This document shows, piece by piece, positions 42,681 through 54,292 of a DNA stretch of 64,000 nucleotides; position 1 is the stretch's first letter, and every line of letters begins with the position of its first letter. The notes below the pieces were generated by a model. It worked only from the letters and a program-made list of their open reading frames with translations, was not told the origin of the DNA and did not search any database. A program made the translations under genes and the position numbers. The stretch lies in contig CM044958.1 in NCBI GenBank assembly GCA_024516035.1, positions 923,566 to 987,565 of the forward strand. Direction: 5' to 3'. This DNA is from Bactericera cockerelli (taxonomy: Eukaryota; Arthropoda; Insecta; Hemiptera; Triozidae).

Positions 42681-42950
42681 GCTTTCAACTGCATGGTCAT
42701 ATCACGTCGGGGGGTTTACCCTCCATTTGCTAGAAACTCATAAAACAGCTACTCAAATTAACCTCACCCAGTCTGAGTGGGGCCGGGAATAGTCAGTATT
42801 ACGAGGGTTCGAAGTTGAATGTTTACCCATCCAAGACTGTGTTGGTCCGGCCAGCTTCAGAAGGATTCGAATTTGAATGGTCACCCATACGTCTGAACCT
42901 CGTTGGACGTTTAAACGAGACTCGTATAGTCAACGTGCCAGCGACGATGG
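42681..42950 (-). repeat. SINE-E copy, long variant
   Basis: Antisense: GCTTTCAACTGCATGG, CACCCAGTCTGAGTGGGGCC, then two partial 5S-like segments (ACCCATCCAAGACTGTG, and GGTCACCCATACGTCTGAACC). The head appears partly duplicated. Confidence 0.75.
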
Positions 42951-44150
42951 TAATTATGCATTAAGTATACCTAATTATGATTCATGTATAATGAGATAGA
43001 CATAAGGAAAAAGCTCATGGTCTTGCCAAATAAGGAATATTTATTTATACATAGGTAACATATTACATACATAGTTGTACATATTTTTTTTTATGCAATT
43101 TTTTGCAAGAGATAATTGATAATACTAAGAATAGTGCGATTAGCAAAATATTAAAGTGGTCCGGAAGTAAGCAGACAGGAGGTCAAATTTTTATTACTGC
43201 GATTACTCAAAACTTCAATTTTTTATCCATGTCAGGTAAATGTACCTACCTTAAGTAGTAGATAAAAAAAATTAAAGTAATTTAAGAATTAGTACCTACA
43301 CTTTGTTTTTATTCATGTTGAAATTAGCATTAATTTTTTTTACATCTACTTTGACTACTATCAGTAGAACAAATAATAACAATAAATAACTAAACGAGGA
43401 CAAAAAAAAAAAAAAAACAAAAAACTGGAACTTTTTTATGAAATTTTTAATAGTAGATATTAATAAAATTTATTCCTTATTATTTTGTTTGTTTAGGTAG
43501 TTATTTCTTTATGAGTTTTTAATACTAATAATAAAATTAATTTATTATTTATTTGTTTATGTATCTCAACTTACTCTAATTTAATCTTAACTTCCATTAT
43601 TGTTGATTTTTTTTCTCAATGGAACAAAAGAAGTTTGTGGTGTGTACTTGTAAGATATATGAAAAAAGGAAGGATATCCTACATATTATACATAGATGTA
43701 AAATAATATAAATATACATAATGTAATATTTAAAAGGATATACATATTAGATTATACATAAGATATTTAAGAAGGTTGGCTACTCGTGAAACAAATACCT
43801 GCAATTATTCATAATATTCTTCCACTCGACTTGCCAACTATGGTAATGTATTTCCTGAATTTGATCTTAAAACTGTCACAAGACTCACAAGTTGATCTAA
43901 AAACTATCACAAGGAAAATACCACAACAGACTCTACTCAGACCAGGTTTAATCCGGGTTAGTAGACCATGTTCAACTTTGTTATGGTAATAAAAAAATTG
44001 TTTAATGTTTTGCAAAGTGGATTTTTTTTATATTAGCTATTGTTGTTGTTGTTGTTTTTTTTTTTATTTATATAACAACATTTTACTACCGAGGTATTTT
44101 TAATATTAGAAATCGGAAGTATTGTGTTCGTTTTTGTAATTTATTTGAGG
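42951..44150. other. AT-rich intergenic DNA
   Basis: Long A and T runs and AATAAT motifs. The 43786 and 43809 frames show no known motif. Nothing else recognised. Confidence 0.4.
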
Positions 44151-44473
44151 GGCTGGTTTGTGAGTTTCCTGAGAATATAGGGTAACAACCTCGTCGTGAT
44201 ATGACCATGCAGTTGAAAGCGACGTTAAACCAACAAAAAAAAAAACAAACCCCAAATATTTTCATTTATTTATTTTTCAATTTGGGTTTGACGTCTTTCA
44301 ATCGCATAGTTATATCAGGACGGGGGTGTTATCCTCCACTCGCAGGAAATTCACAACCCTGCGACCCACATTAACCTCATCCACCATCACGAAGTCTTCA
44401 TCTCGCTGGACGTTGCTTAACTTCGGTGATCCTACGAGAACCGCGGTGCATTCAACGCGCCATTCACGCTGGC
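44151..44473. repeat. Two SINE-E pieces in opposite orientation
   Basis: 44151-44237 sense tail (GGCTGGTTTGTGAGTTTCC, GATATGACCATGCAGTTG). 44290-44473 antisense copy (GACGTCTTTCAATCGC, GTCTTCATCTCGCTGGACG, GGTGATCCTACGAGAACCGC), lacking most of the central domain. Confidence 0.75.
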
Positions 44474-46220
44474 ATTTATTTATTTATTTCGCCCTAAAAG
44501 GATTCAGAGTGAACTGAAGTGACTTCATTCCTTCTGCACTGCCATCTACATGAGGTAATTAGGGTTTAAAATCATCCTTAATTTACAATGAACAATTAAG
44601 GAGGTTTAAGTCTTAATCAATATATCAAACTCATCAACAAAGGACAAAAAACAATCATTTTACCAGTCCTACAATTTGTTCCGAAAAATCTATCGTGCGT
44701 TGAAGGTCCCAGATTTTTTTTTAATTATTCTGCGAGGTCTTTGAATCGAAACTTTTACCAAATTGTAATCTCCTATGAATGGACCAATTATCGATAAGTC
44801 ACGGCTAGGATTAGACACATATTTTTACGAATTACTTGAGATGGTCAAACTGATTAGTGGTCATAGGGGGATTAAATTTTGATTGCATAAACATTGAGTT
44901 ATTACCTGTGGTGAGGACAATGCGTCTATTGAATTATTTATTTAATTCGGATAATCATTAACTCATTTTTTTCCTTTGATATTTAATTTCTAATCGTTTT
45001 TTTTTAATTCTTTTTTTCTGACGGGTCATTCATAATTCCATGTCAAGACCATTTGTCAAATAAAAGAAAATAAAGAATTAGAGATACCTCATATTGAGGA
45101 TATGTGATGCCGGACAGTAATTGTAATATGATTGTTGGATGCCCTGACTAGAGACCGCATAAGTATTTATGTAGAGGACAATCTTAAGTGTTTGCGGACC
45201 AATTATATTGTATAGGATGGATCTGATTGACCACATATGGAGGATACCTGAATCACCTCCTCATCCGGACTTTTCAATTAACTCCCCTCAAGGTCGCGAG
45301 GTAATTCGCTAAATATTCTGTCTGTATTGAGATTCCTTGGCCTTTATGTATACGTGCGAGCTTTTATATAGGTATTTATATACTTTATACATGTATTTAT
45401 GTATTTTATACAGGTAAGTATTTAAAATTGCCACTAATCATACCATTCGCTACACGATTCTATCATTAAAACCGGGATGGGTAAATTGATAGGTACCTAG
45501 AGATGGCTAATAGGAAACCTTCTAAGCTGTTGTTGTTATAGCCAGCTTAGCTACAACATAACAACAACAAAGGTCTCCAGCCAACTCAAGAGAAGAGTTG
45601 GCTCGTTTTGAGCCAAATTTTTCCAATATGTGGGAATTGTAGGATCAAGAATCGTAAGAATTTGGTCTTTTCCTCTATAAGCCATGAAAAAACTTTTGGT
45701 AAACTGAAAGCTAGGTAGCTTGGTTTGTGAGGGTTGGCTAGTCCGTTCTCTGTTTTCCTCTAGCAAACCACTGGTCTTCTCCAGTCATGGTCTGTGGGAA
45801 AATGTTTTGGGGGTGCTGTCACATAAACCAGATTAAAAATGGGATTTATAGTCCCTGATTGTTATTGTTTTATTGACATATTGTTTACCATGCTAATCAT
45901 AATAATCATGCAATAATTATTCTAGAATTTATAATAGGAAAGAAAGGATTTTCTCAAGCTAGGACTTGAGAAAATCCTTTCTTTCCTTTTCGTCGGGGGG
46001 TGCTGCAGTTTTGCAGATTCTTAGCACCGGCCGCGCCTGGTCTACTCACAGTTTAAAATTCCCCAGATAGACCTTCTAAGTAGATGTACTTAGACGGTAT
46101 GTCCCTTAGAAAATAGGAAGTGGAAAAAATCTCGAAGCAAAAGAAAATGTACTAGAATATGTTGTACTAGAATATGAAAGAAAATGTACTAGAATATGTA
46201 AATATTGTAAGTTAAGTTAA
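44474..46220. other. Intergenic DNA; one perfect hairpin
   Basis: No gene recognised over 1.7 kb. At 45937-45986, 22-base perfect inverted arms (GGAAAGAAAGGATTTTCTC side) surround a 6-base loop; next to it CGGGGGGTGCTGCAG and CTTAGCACCGGCC match 31073-31120 inverted. Confidence 0.45.
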
Positions 46221-46363
46221 GTTATCGTATTTGTGTTAATCACTTTCGTGATATCACAACTACTCAAACTCGCTTTACCAAATCTACGCTGAAACCGATA
46301 CTTGAACCACCGACCTCCAGGTTACAAGTCCGCCGCCTTATCGATCAAGCTACTGAGGTCGGT
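46221..46363 (-). repeat. SINE-C copy
   Basis: Antisense, complete: GTTATCGTATTTGTG, CTTTCGTGATATCACAACTAC, CTGAAACCGATAC, CCGACCTCCAGGTTAC, CGATCAAGCTACTGAGGTC. Confidence 0.88.
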
Positions 46364-46767
46364 TGAATATTGTAAATAAATATTATAAGCTGAGAGCTAC
46401 ACCAGTTTTATTAATTACAAGGTATACGAATTACAACAATATCCTTGTATATAACTAGAATTAGTACAGTACCTAATACCTGGCAATTAGTACCAATCAT
46501 GGCAAAGTCGACAAGTAAAGGATAATTTATATTCAAGTACCTACCTAACCATTTTTATACTGTTTTTAATTTCACAGAACAATTAGGACGAAATTAATAA
46601 AAAAAATCTAGAACAAGTACCTACCTCATTACTTGAACATTTGTTTCGCAATTTCAAACCAAAACAAAATCTAGGGGCGAAATTAATAGACAAAATCGAT
46701 AAGTCATTTCAGCCAGTTTTGGTGTAATTACTATGAGACAGTCTCAAATATACGAACAAAAAAAAAT
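46364..46767. other. Intergenic DNA with MITE-J ends
   Basis: 46674-46695 GGGCGAAATTAATAGAC is one complete MITE-J terminal repeat; a diverged relative is at 46585. The internal part is not recognisable. Confidence 0.45.
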
Positions 46768-47187
46768 CTGCATTCGGTGGGATTCGAACCAACGGATCCC
46801 TCTACGCTACCTGGATTACCACACTAGCGCCTAGACCACTCGACCCTAAAGAAAGAGATTAAATCAGAAGACGAAATTGCATTATACACAAATTCAATTT
46901 ATATTTACAGATAAAAATTAGTGACACATCTCTGGTCAGGTTTGTATTTTTAAAGTGGTAAAAAAATAACAGATAAACAGATTATAGAAGAATGCATTGA
47001 AAAACAAATTAAAATTAAAAAAAAAAAAATAAATAATAATAAGAAGTTGTCATATTTGTGTCAATCACTTTTGTGATATCACAACTACTCAAACTCGCTT
47101 TACTAAATCTACGCTGAAACCGGGACTTGAACCACCGACCTCCAGGTTACAATTCCGCCGCCTTATTGATCAAGCTACTGAGGTCGC
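46768..47187 (-). repeat. SINE-B head and SINE-C copy
   Basis: 46768-46846 antisense SINE-B head (GGTGGGATTCGAACC, GGATTACCACACTAGCG). 47046-47187 antisense complete SINE-C (GTCATATTTGTGTCAATC to GATCAAGCTACTGAGGTCG). A-rich DNA lies between. Confidence 0.8.
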
Positions 47188-47899
47188 TCAAAGTGTAAAA
47201 ATTAATTCAAAGGATAAGTTTTCTTACAGATTTCGACCGGTTTATAGAACTGGTTTTTTACCTGGCGCAAATATATTGATATAAAATACTACAGTACACG
47301 TTAACATGTACTTAGCGGAACTTTTAGCGATGATTATTATTTTTGAAAACCGAATAAATTTATTATTTTTATTTTAAAAAAAACATTACTTGTGACATGG
47401 TCTTGATTTTATAAAATCAAAGCACCCTGATGCCAGATTTCACAGCCCTGAGGATATTTTTGGTTCAACTTGTAATGATTTTGTTCGTAAAATTACTATC
47501 AAGTTGATGAATTTTAATCCACAACTCAATGATAACAGGAAATGATTTTCCAGTCATGTATCTGGTAGATTGGGTGATTTGGAGACCTTTCAAGGTGGTC
47601 CAATTAGGCTATAAACACTACTTTGAAGGCCTATTTTACACTACTCATTTTCTGCTTGCCTATTCACATCATTTAACCTCTGAAATATTGGCAAGAGCCT
47701 AGACACCGGATCTAGGCGTCCATAAGCGCGTTAACCACTTGACTACCAGTGCACAGGTAAATAAATAAAGAATGGGAAAAATAAATCTCTAAAATTGGTT
47801 ATACCTCTAAATTTTGTCTGGGGTGAGGACCCTAGTGTGTTACAGAAGTCTCTTAAAATAAGTAGGTACTGTGGAACCAGATATAATGCACTCACATAA
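47188..47899. other. Intergenic DNA with a SINE-B end
   Basis: 47728-47754 is CGTTAACCACTTGACTACCAG, the antisense SINE-B 5' end. No gene. Confidence 0.45.
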
Positions 47900-48470
47900 T
47901 ATAATAGACTAATAGAGAACTCTTTATAATAGAGAAAATCTCAGGTCCCTGAGTCACCTGTTTATGTGTAATAGAGAACTGGCTATATTAGAAACCTCTT
48001 TATAATAGAGAAAATCTTAGGTCCCTGCGTCACCTGTTTATGTGTAATAGAGAACTGGCTATATTAGAAACCTCTTTATAATAGAGAAAATCTTAGGTCC
48101 CTGCGTCACCTGTTTATGTGTAATAGAGAACTGGCTATATTAGAAACCTCTTTATAATAGACTAGCCGTTTGCCCGTGCTTTGCAACGGGACTAAATTTC
48201 AAATTTACTACGGCATGGCCGTACTGCTGGACAGCAATGCCTTTTTGAACTTTTTATAATTTTTCTGGACAAAGCGATAATGGTTTTGGGGGGGTCAATT
48301 CTGAGACATTTTTCGCTATCTCTTACCGTTTTGGCTAAACAACTCCGGACAAACAAACAAACATAGGTAGTCCTTTTTTCTGTTTTATATATAGAGATAA
48401 AATCTGAGGTCCCTGCGTCACCTGTTTATGTGTAATAGAGAATTGCCTCTAATAGAAACCTCTTCATAAT
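47900..48470. repeat. Exact 76-base tandem array, interrupted by a Helitron
   Basis: Units start with TATAATAGAGAAAATCT at 47925, 48001, 48077 and 48153, each 76 bases, carrying GGTCCCTGCGTCACCTG and AATAGAGAACTGGCTATATT. The fourth is cut by the Helitron and resumes at 48398. Related to the GGTCCCT/GAGAAACC motif at 36972. Confidence 0.9.
48162..48397 (-). mobile_element. Non-autonomous Helitron in a tandem array
   Basis: On the minus strand it starts TCTCTATATATAAAACAG and ends with a CCCGTTGCAAAGCACGGG hairpin near CTAG. The host bases at the borders are A and T, and the array sequence is continuous when it is removed. It is a different Helitron family from the 20355 type. Confidence 0.85.
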
Positions 48471-49225
48471 AGACTTTTTGTTCTGTCCCTTGGGTTCTAT
48501 TAAATTTTGCTTCTACTGTATTCATAAAAAAATTGTCAATCTACAAGACACCTCCTCCTGTCTTTCTTTGAAAGATGTGAAAGAGAGTTCATAATTACAA
48601 ATTGTGTTCAAAATCATAAAGCTTAACTTCATAATCATAAAGAGAGTTCATAAACTTAGCCTTCACAATCACAACCATTAACCAAGTTCTGTTTGTTTGG
48701 TTTAGTTTTTTTCTAACACGATTTTTGGAGAATTTCATAGATTTTTTTCGGTTTAACGTCGCTTTCAACTGCATGGTATACACGACGGGTTATAGAACTT
48801 TATGTTTACAAATATTTGTGTACCTGATCAGCAGACTTCCGTTCATGTTCACTTCACCGATCACTAACCAGATTGATAACCGGTGGAATTGATGAAAAAA
48901 CTTAGCCTTCAAATTCTCAAGAGCGTGACATAAAGTGTTTTAGAATTTCATACCAATCATAGCATTGTCCGCGGTGGTGAATTGATTTCATTTCCTATAA
49001 TTTCCGAAAGGGAGAAGAATTTACTAATATGGCCTTATTTGTACTGCCCGATTAGAACTATTAAGTCCACTTATTCCAGCAGTTTACTAATATGGTCTTA
49101 GTTATACTACCCAATTAGGACTATATGTCCACTTATTCCAGCAGTAAGCCCAAGACGTATTCAAGACGCTGGCGAAATTAATGTTTTACGAGTTTAAATA
49201 CACTCAAAGGTCCCAATTATTGCAA

Positions 49226-49230
<5 letters not shown>
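48471..49230. other. Intergenic DNA with fragments
   Basis: 48745-48787 is an antisense SINE-E end (TTTAACGTCGCTTTCAACTG). 49020-49160 has two copies of a TACTGCCCGATTAG..TATTCCAGCAGT unit related to SINE-G tails. No gene. Confidence 0.45.

Positions 49231-49265
<35 letters not shown>
49231..49265. repeat. Long T homopolymer
   Basis: Thirty-five consecutive T, probably the poly(A) tail of an antisense retroposed copy or SINE. Confidence 0.9.
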
Positions 49266-49266
<1 letters not shown>

Positions 49267-51124
49267 GCTCTCTTCTTCATTAATAAATACGTGGTGATGG
49301 CATAAGCGTCACCTCTTTGGGTACTTGTTCGATACTCTTGGTAACTTCATCATGGATTATTATGTTAAAATTTATAGCTAGGTCTACAGAGATGGACAGA
49401 AATGTGAGACAGTAAAACTTATGTCGTCTAATTGGTTAAATAAAAGAGAATGCATTATTTTTATTTAATAAGAGAACAAAAGTAGTTCTGATGGACAATT
49501 TTTGACGGTAAAATTTACATCTCAAAAATAAAGTGCGTGATAAATGATTGTACTTATTGGAACGACGGATAAAGAAGTTGAAACACTTAAAAGATTATAA
49601 TTAATTTTTTTTTTCAATTAAAATTTTATTTGTTTAAAATTCATTTAATTCAATTCTTCTTGTTATGTGATATACAGTCAGATATACAGTTAAAATTCCG
49701 GTTCCTTGAGTTCTGATAAATGATTCGACAGTATATCCAAAGAGTTTTACATAGTCTCCCAATTATAAATATAAACTATCCTCTATTGTTATAAATATAA
49801 ACTTGTTTGTTAAAGCGCGCTAAGCTCTTTTATTTTCGTAGATAGAACTTTCCTTTTCATTATTATTTTATATTTCATTAAGATAAAAAAATGAAGTTCG
49901 TAGTATATTCTATGTTTATCAATGATTTTATTATTTGTAATTTAAACTTTCATTATAGATGATATTGAAAAAAAGACGAACAACATCAATAGTAAAATAC
50001 ATCTATAAAAAAATGTAAATAAAAAAACTTCAAAAAAGAAAAAAAAATCAATCACAAAAAAAGTGTGTGAGAATATTTTCTGACCTACATAATTATGTAG
50101 ACTGAATAACCCATCTAGAATATGCTAATGAACCAATGAGCATAAAAAAATCAACAAACTTGATTTAAAATCGCACAATAATCAAATTTTATTATACATT
50201 TTGGAACGGAACAGAGCGAAACGGAACGGAACAGTCTTAATAAAATGCACTGTTTCTCTTAGAATGTAAACAAACCGAGGAACAAAAGGAACCGAGTCGG
50301 GGCCCCGTTTCTTTTTGGAGAAACGGAATGTTCTAATTTCTGATTGGTTCTCATTCTGCGTATTTTTGATAATGGATATTAAATGAGAGCGCCAAATTTT
50401 GAATCTGCATTTTAAATTTATTTTTGAAATGAGATGAGCTAAGAACCAATCAGAGAAGATCTACACAAATAGGGCTGATTACAAAAAATTCACTTCTGTT
50501 GATCTCTGAGATGACCTTGTTGTGTTTTCTTTATCTTCAACCAATCAAATGGCCCGAACATGTATTGTAAATATGTTCCTGCTGTTTCATTTCAAAATGT
50601 ATGATAAAATTTGACTAATAATTGGGAGACAAAAGTTGAATAAAATTCTATAGGTCTCAAGAATACACAACTCTCGGTCAAACAAATATAAAATGTCAGC
50701 ACAAACGACAGGTATAAGACCTAGTGCTTCAAGAAAAGAGAGAACAAAATATATGAAAATATTTCATAAAATATTTTATTTCGAAAAAAAAACAAAAGAA
50801 AATATTTTGTTCTTTTTTTAACAGAAGAAAGAAACAAAAAAATCAGGGCCGAAGGCTAGAAAGTGGGGAAAAATCAGAAACCCTTCGACCAAAAAAAATG
50901 GGGTCAATTTTGAGCAGCGTCAGTTGGTTCGAATCATTCCCGCACATACTACGTGCAAAAAATAACACCTATCATTAATATTATGAGACACCCATAAAAG
51001 GTTTTGATTCTTTTGAAGAACTAATAATGATACTCCTGTAGCTTTAATAAAAACTTTAACAATAACATAACTACCAAGACAAGGGAACATAGGAAAACAA
51101 CTGATAAATTTGAAATTAATAATA
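49266..51124. other. AT-rich intergenic DNA with an inverted CCAATCAG pair
   Basis: 50335-50352 (TTCTGATTGGTTCTCAT) and 50430-50455 (GAGCTAAGAACCAATCAGAG) are inverted, suggesting a decayed foldback element around 50200-50480. AACGGAACGGAACAG repeats lie at 50215-50240. No gene. Confidence 0.4.
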
Positions 51125-51293
51125 ATAATATCGCCTTATTTATACTGATGCCCGATTAGGACTATTAAGTCCCATTATTCAAAAATCCCAAATGGGAGGA
51201 CAACTTGTCATGTCCCAGCTGGGTTTCAAACCCGCAACCTTCGATGTTTCTGGATTCACAGAGTGTCGCCTTTACCACTGATCTACTGGGACA
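51125..51293 (-). repeat. SINE-G copy
   Basis: Antisense: ATATCGCCTTATTTATACTG, CCCAAATGGGAGGAC, TGTCCCAGCTGGGTTTC, TTTACCACTGATCTACTGGG, ACA. Confidence 0.8.
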
Positions 51294-51540
51294 GACAAAT
51301 TATGTTGATTTTTGGTGTTCTTCCAGTGGTTTTGGCAGTCTAGGTACTTCCAGTCTGGTGCACTGGTAGTCAAGTGGTTAACGAACTTTTATAGTTGAAA
51401 AAGAGATTTGGGGATTTTATAATAATAAGACTCTTTCTTTGACATCATAGTAAGAAATTACAATAAAACGTAAAAAGGGTGTAATTATTGCCTATGGCAA
51501 TCTCTGTCAGTCAACCATTTTGAATGAGTGAGACTGCTTT
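51294..51540. repeat. SINE-B 5' end and Tail-O piece
   Basis: 51357-51384 TGCACTGGTAGTCAAGTGG (sense SINE-B head only). 51465-51530 GTAATTATTGCCTATGGC and CAATCTCTGTCAGTCAACC (antisense Tail-O start). Confidence 0.6.
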
Positions 51541-51760
51541 GTGTAACGAGGCCATGGAGGGCCATTTTTTTTATATTATCCATTTTTTTATTTATTAATA
51601 TTATTAGTTTGAACCACTGGAGGGCCATTTTTTAAATTATTATTATTAGTTTTAACGACTGGAGGGCCATTTCTTTATTATTATTATTAGTTTTAACCAC
51701 TGGAGGGCCATTTTTTTTTATTATTATTAGTTTGAAGCACTTGAGGGAAATATTTTTAAA
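51541..51760. repeat. Tandem repeat, about 50-base units
   Basis: Four to five units of ACTGGAGGGCCATTTTTT followed by TTATTATTATTAGTTT. Unit length varies with the T and TTA runs. Confidence 0.85.
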
Positions 51761-51989
51761 ATGTACTTATCAGGAAACTCTTCCTATGCTCCTTGTCTTA
51801 CCTTACCCGAACAAAAATAAAAACTAGACACTAAAGTAATATGCGTACGGTTATGTTAAACATCTATGACAATGTAAATGTAGAAATAACTTTATGTATA
51901 TTCAAATAAACAGGCTAAGCGTACACAGTGTATGACGTCACCAGACAGAGCAGGAGAAAGAGGGTGGTGATGGAAAAGAGAACAGATTA
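51761..51989. other. Intergenic DNA, nothing recognised
   Basis: No gene or repeat family assigned. Confidence 0.4.
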
Positions 51990-52165
51990 GGGGCCAAATT
52001 ATAAAACAGGATTGAATTTAAGCTAGGCTAGACACGCCTTCGAGTCGGAGTTTCAACCAATCACGGTGCACTATAACCTGAGTTCAGGGAAATTGTCCAC
52101 TTAGATTAAATCTAATTATGAAACAGGATTAAATTTAAGCTAGGCCAGACACGCCCTCAAGTTTC
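51990..52165. mobile_element. MITE-K copy, rearranged
   Basis: TTA then GGGGCCAAATTATAAAACAGG at the left, CCAATCACGGTGCACTATA inside. The right end (TTAAATCTAATTATGAAACAGG) is followed by a second truncated unit starting again at GGATTAAATTTAAGC. Confidence 0.65.
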
Positions 52166-52617
52166 AGTTTTAACAAGGCGCACATTTCAGAGAAAAAGAC
52201 TGGTAATTTTTTGTCTCGTCTAGCCTAAAATGAGAGACGAAACATGGCCATCTGTGTGTCGTTTTGTCTCGATTTTTTTTTGTCTCATAAAAAAAAAAAA
52301 TCTGGCTTATCTTAAAATTAATCCTATTTTATAATAACTTTTTGGTTGAAGTTCAAACAAAGCTTAAAATAATCTTTGACCTAAAATTTTGACACTGATA
52401 ACCGCTGTACAAGTATTTATTATTTTGGACCTAGGGGTGCCTCAGTCTACCTGAAATGCTATGGTCTGACGCGTCATACATAAAAATGATCATTCTTCCT
52501 TTGACAACCAAAACAAAGTAGCAAAATATAAAACTATGTAAAAGTACCCTATATATACAATGTTCAATATTTATTAGTTAGCTCTAACGTGATGTGTCGA
52601 ATATCTCATCCCCTCCC
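52166..52617. other. Intergenic DNA, nothing recognised
   Basis: A TTTTTGTCTC/GAGACGAAA motif recurs at 52205-52290. No gene. Confidence 0.4.
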
Positions 52618-52830
52618 CCTCAACACTGTGTTAAGACCTTAACAAAGTGTTTGCTATGGCCTGAACGCCTTGCTTTCCAAGGCCTTAACACAGTGTTTGC
52701 TAAGGCTTTAACACCTTGTTTTCCAAGGCCTTAACACAGTGTTCGCCAGGGTCTTACCACTTAGCACATCAATACTTTAACACAGAGTTTGCTAAGGCTT
52801 GTTCCACAAAGTTTTCTAAACATTTGTCTC
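52618..52830. repeat. Tandem repeat, AAGGCCTTAACACAGTGTTT units
   Basis: About six imperfect units of some 31 bases alternating AAGGCCTTAACACAGTGTTTGC and AAGGCTTTAACACCTTGTTTTCC. Each contains near-palindromic TTAACACAGTGTT. Confidence 0.82.
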
Positions 52831-53002
52831 AAAGTTTGAAGGTAAGTGTGGCAAGACAAAGCTTCAGTTAGTTGGTTCTAAAGGGAGAGCATGAAACATT
52901 ACAAAACGCTTCGCAGCAAAATGTTGCACTCAGTAGAAGGCGCGCCAAAAATCGACCTGACAATTTTTGTCCTCAAAACTGCAGTTCTACTTTCAGAGAA
53001 TA

Positions 53003-53172
53003 GCAGCCAGTTCCAGAAACACTCTCCACTCTTCAAATCCAAGAATCTCCGTTTCAACCGTCACACAACGCACTCTGATTGGTTATTGCGTTCAAATTAA
53101 CCAATCAGAGTGTGTTGTGTGACAGTTGAAACGGAGGTTTGGAGAGTAGAAAGTGTTTCTGAAACGAGCCAT
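53003..53172. mobile_element. Foldback MITE
   Basis: Arms of about 75-80 bases (AGCCAGTTCCAGAAACACT...CCGTTTCAACCGTCACACAAC...CTCTGATTGGTTA against TAACCAATCAGAG...GTTGTGTGACAGTTGAAACGG...AGTGTTTCTGAAACGAGCC) flank a loop of about 12 bases. No coding capacity. Confidence 0.8.
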
Positions 53173-53635
53173 GGGTGGCTAATTGGTTACTATAATGAAC
53201 ACTATGACGTACAGGGTGGATCAAGTCAATTTTTAAAACTTTTTTTTTCTAGTCAATTTCTTTTTTTTTTGTGACGATTTATGACATTTTTTTTTTTTTT
53301 AAGAAAGAAAGAAAGTTAGTCCAAAGTGTGTCTGTCATTTGAACCGGGATTCTTTTGATAACTTCGGATGGAAGGTGTGCCAAGAATAGCATGATCAACA
53401 GCCACATATTTACTTCCTAATTTTCACTACAGAAACTGGCGTGGCAGTAGGGAGGGTGTCCTACCCCTGGTATCGCTAGAGCGTATACAGGGTAGTTTTA
53501 TTATTTCTTTCAAGAGGGGTGACTTGACTCCAAATTTAGGAGCTTTGAAGGCAATTATTTATCTAACTTATTAAGTTATTACTGTGATTCGTGTACGTTA
53601 ATAGTTATCTAATTACAGTATAATAATAATAATAC
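53173..53635. other. Intergenic DNA with TACAGGGTG ends
   Basis: GTACAGGGTGGA at 53211 and GTATACAGGGTAG at 53486 resemble the termini of the 37525 family. No gene. Confidence 0.4.
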
Positions 53636-53804
53636 TCTTTAGTGGAAGGTTTTGCTATCACCTAACCCTCACAGTCTTATTATTTTGCGGTCACAAATTC
53701 AAATTAATGAGGAAAAATTCATGCACCGGGTGGGGTTCGAACCAACGGATCCCTACACTACCTGGATTACCAGACTAGCGCGTTAACCACTTGACTACCA
53801 GTGC
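53636..53804 (-). repeat. SINE-B copy
   Basis: Antisense: ACTCTTTAGTGGAAGG, CTCACAGTCTTATTATTTTG, GGTGGGGTTCGAACCAACGG, GGATTACCAGACTAGCGCG, TTGACTACCAGTGCA. Confidence 0.87.
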
Positions 53805-54098
53805 ACTAATTCATAATTAAAATCAAACATTCTACGAGTGAAACGTACGGAAACGTCCAGAACTTCTCTACAGTCAATCCTTTGGTTAGTCAAGGAAGCC
53901 CCTGCCAGGAATGGTACCAATGGGGTTATTATCATCAAATCAGAGTAGAAAATAAGTAAATAAAGGTCACAAAAATAACTATCAAGTTTCGAGTAAGTTG
54001 GTCCACCAGGCTACAGTCACCCCGCTATACGGTATTCTTTTGGAAGGGACTATGTGAGTATCGGCTCAAAGAAGCAGTTTAGAATAGCGCGCGTTTTA
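53805..54098. other. Intergenic DNA, nothing recognised
   Basis: No gene or repeat family assigned. Confidence 0.4.
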
Positions 54099-54292
54099 GG
54101 GCCAAATTATGAAATAGGCTTCAATTTAATCTTAGTGGACAGTGTGGACACTATTCCTTAACATGCCCTTTAGTGGGGAATTTCAACCAATCACAGTGCA
54201 CTATAAAATTCTGCCTGAGTCAGCTGATAGTGTCCAATTAGATTAAAGCTAAACTAGGACAAGTCAAACAGGTTTATTTCATAATTCGGCCC
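54099..54292. mobile_element. MITE-K copy
   Basis: Left TTA then GGGCCAAATTATGAAATAGG; right TTTATTTCATAATTCGGCCC. The centre has CCAATCACAGTGCACTATA and GTCAGCTGATAGTGTCC, as at 27331. Longer than that copy by an internal insertion. Confidence 0.8.

Noticed and set aside
47900..48170. CRISPR-like regular repeats (76-base units)
   Set aside because: Units are continuous tandem repeats without unique spacers, in eukaryotic DNA.
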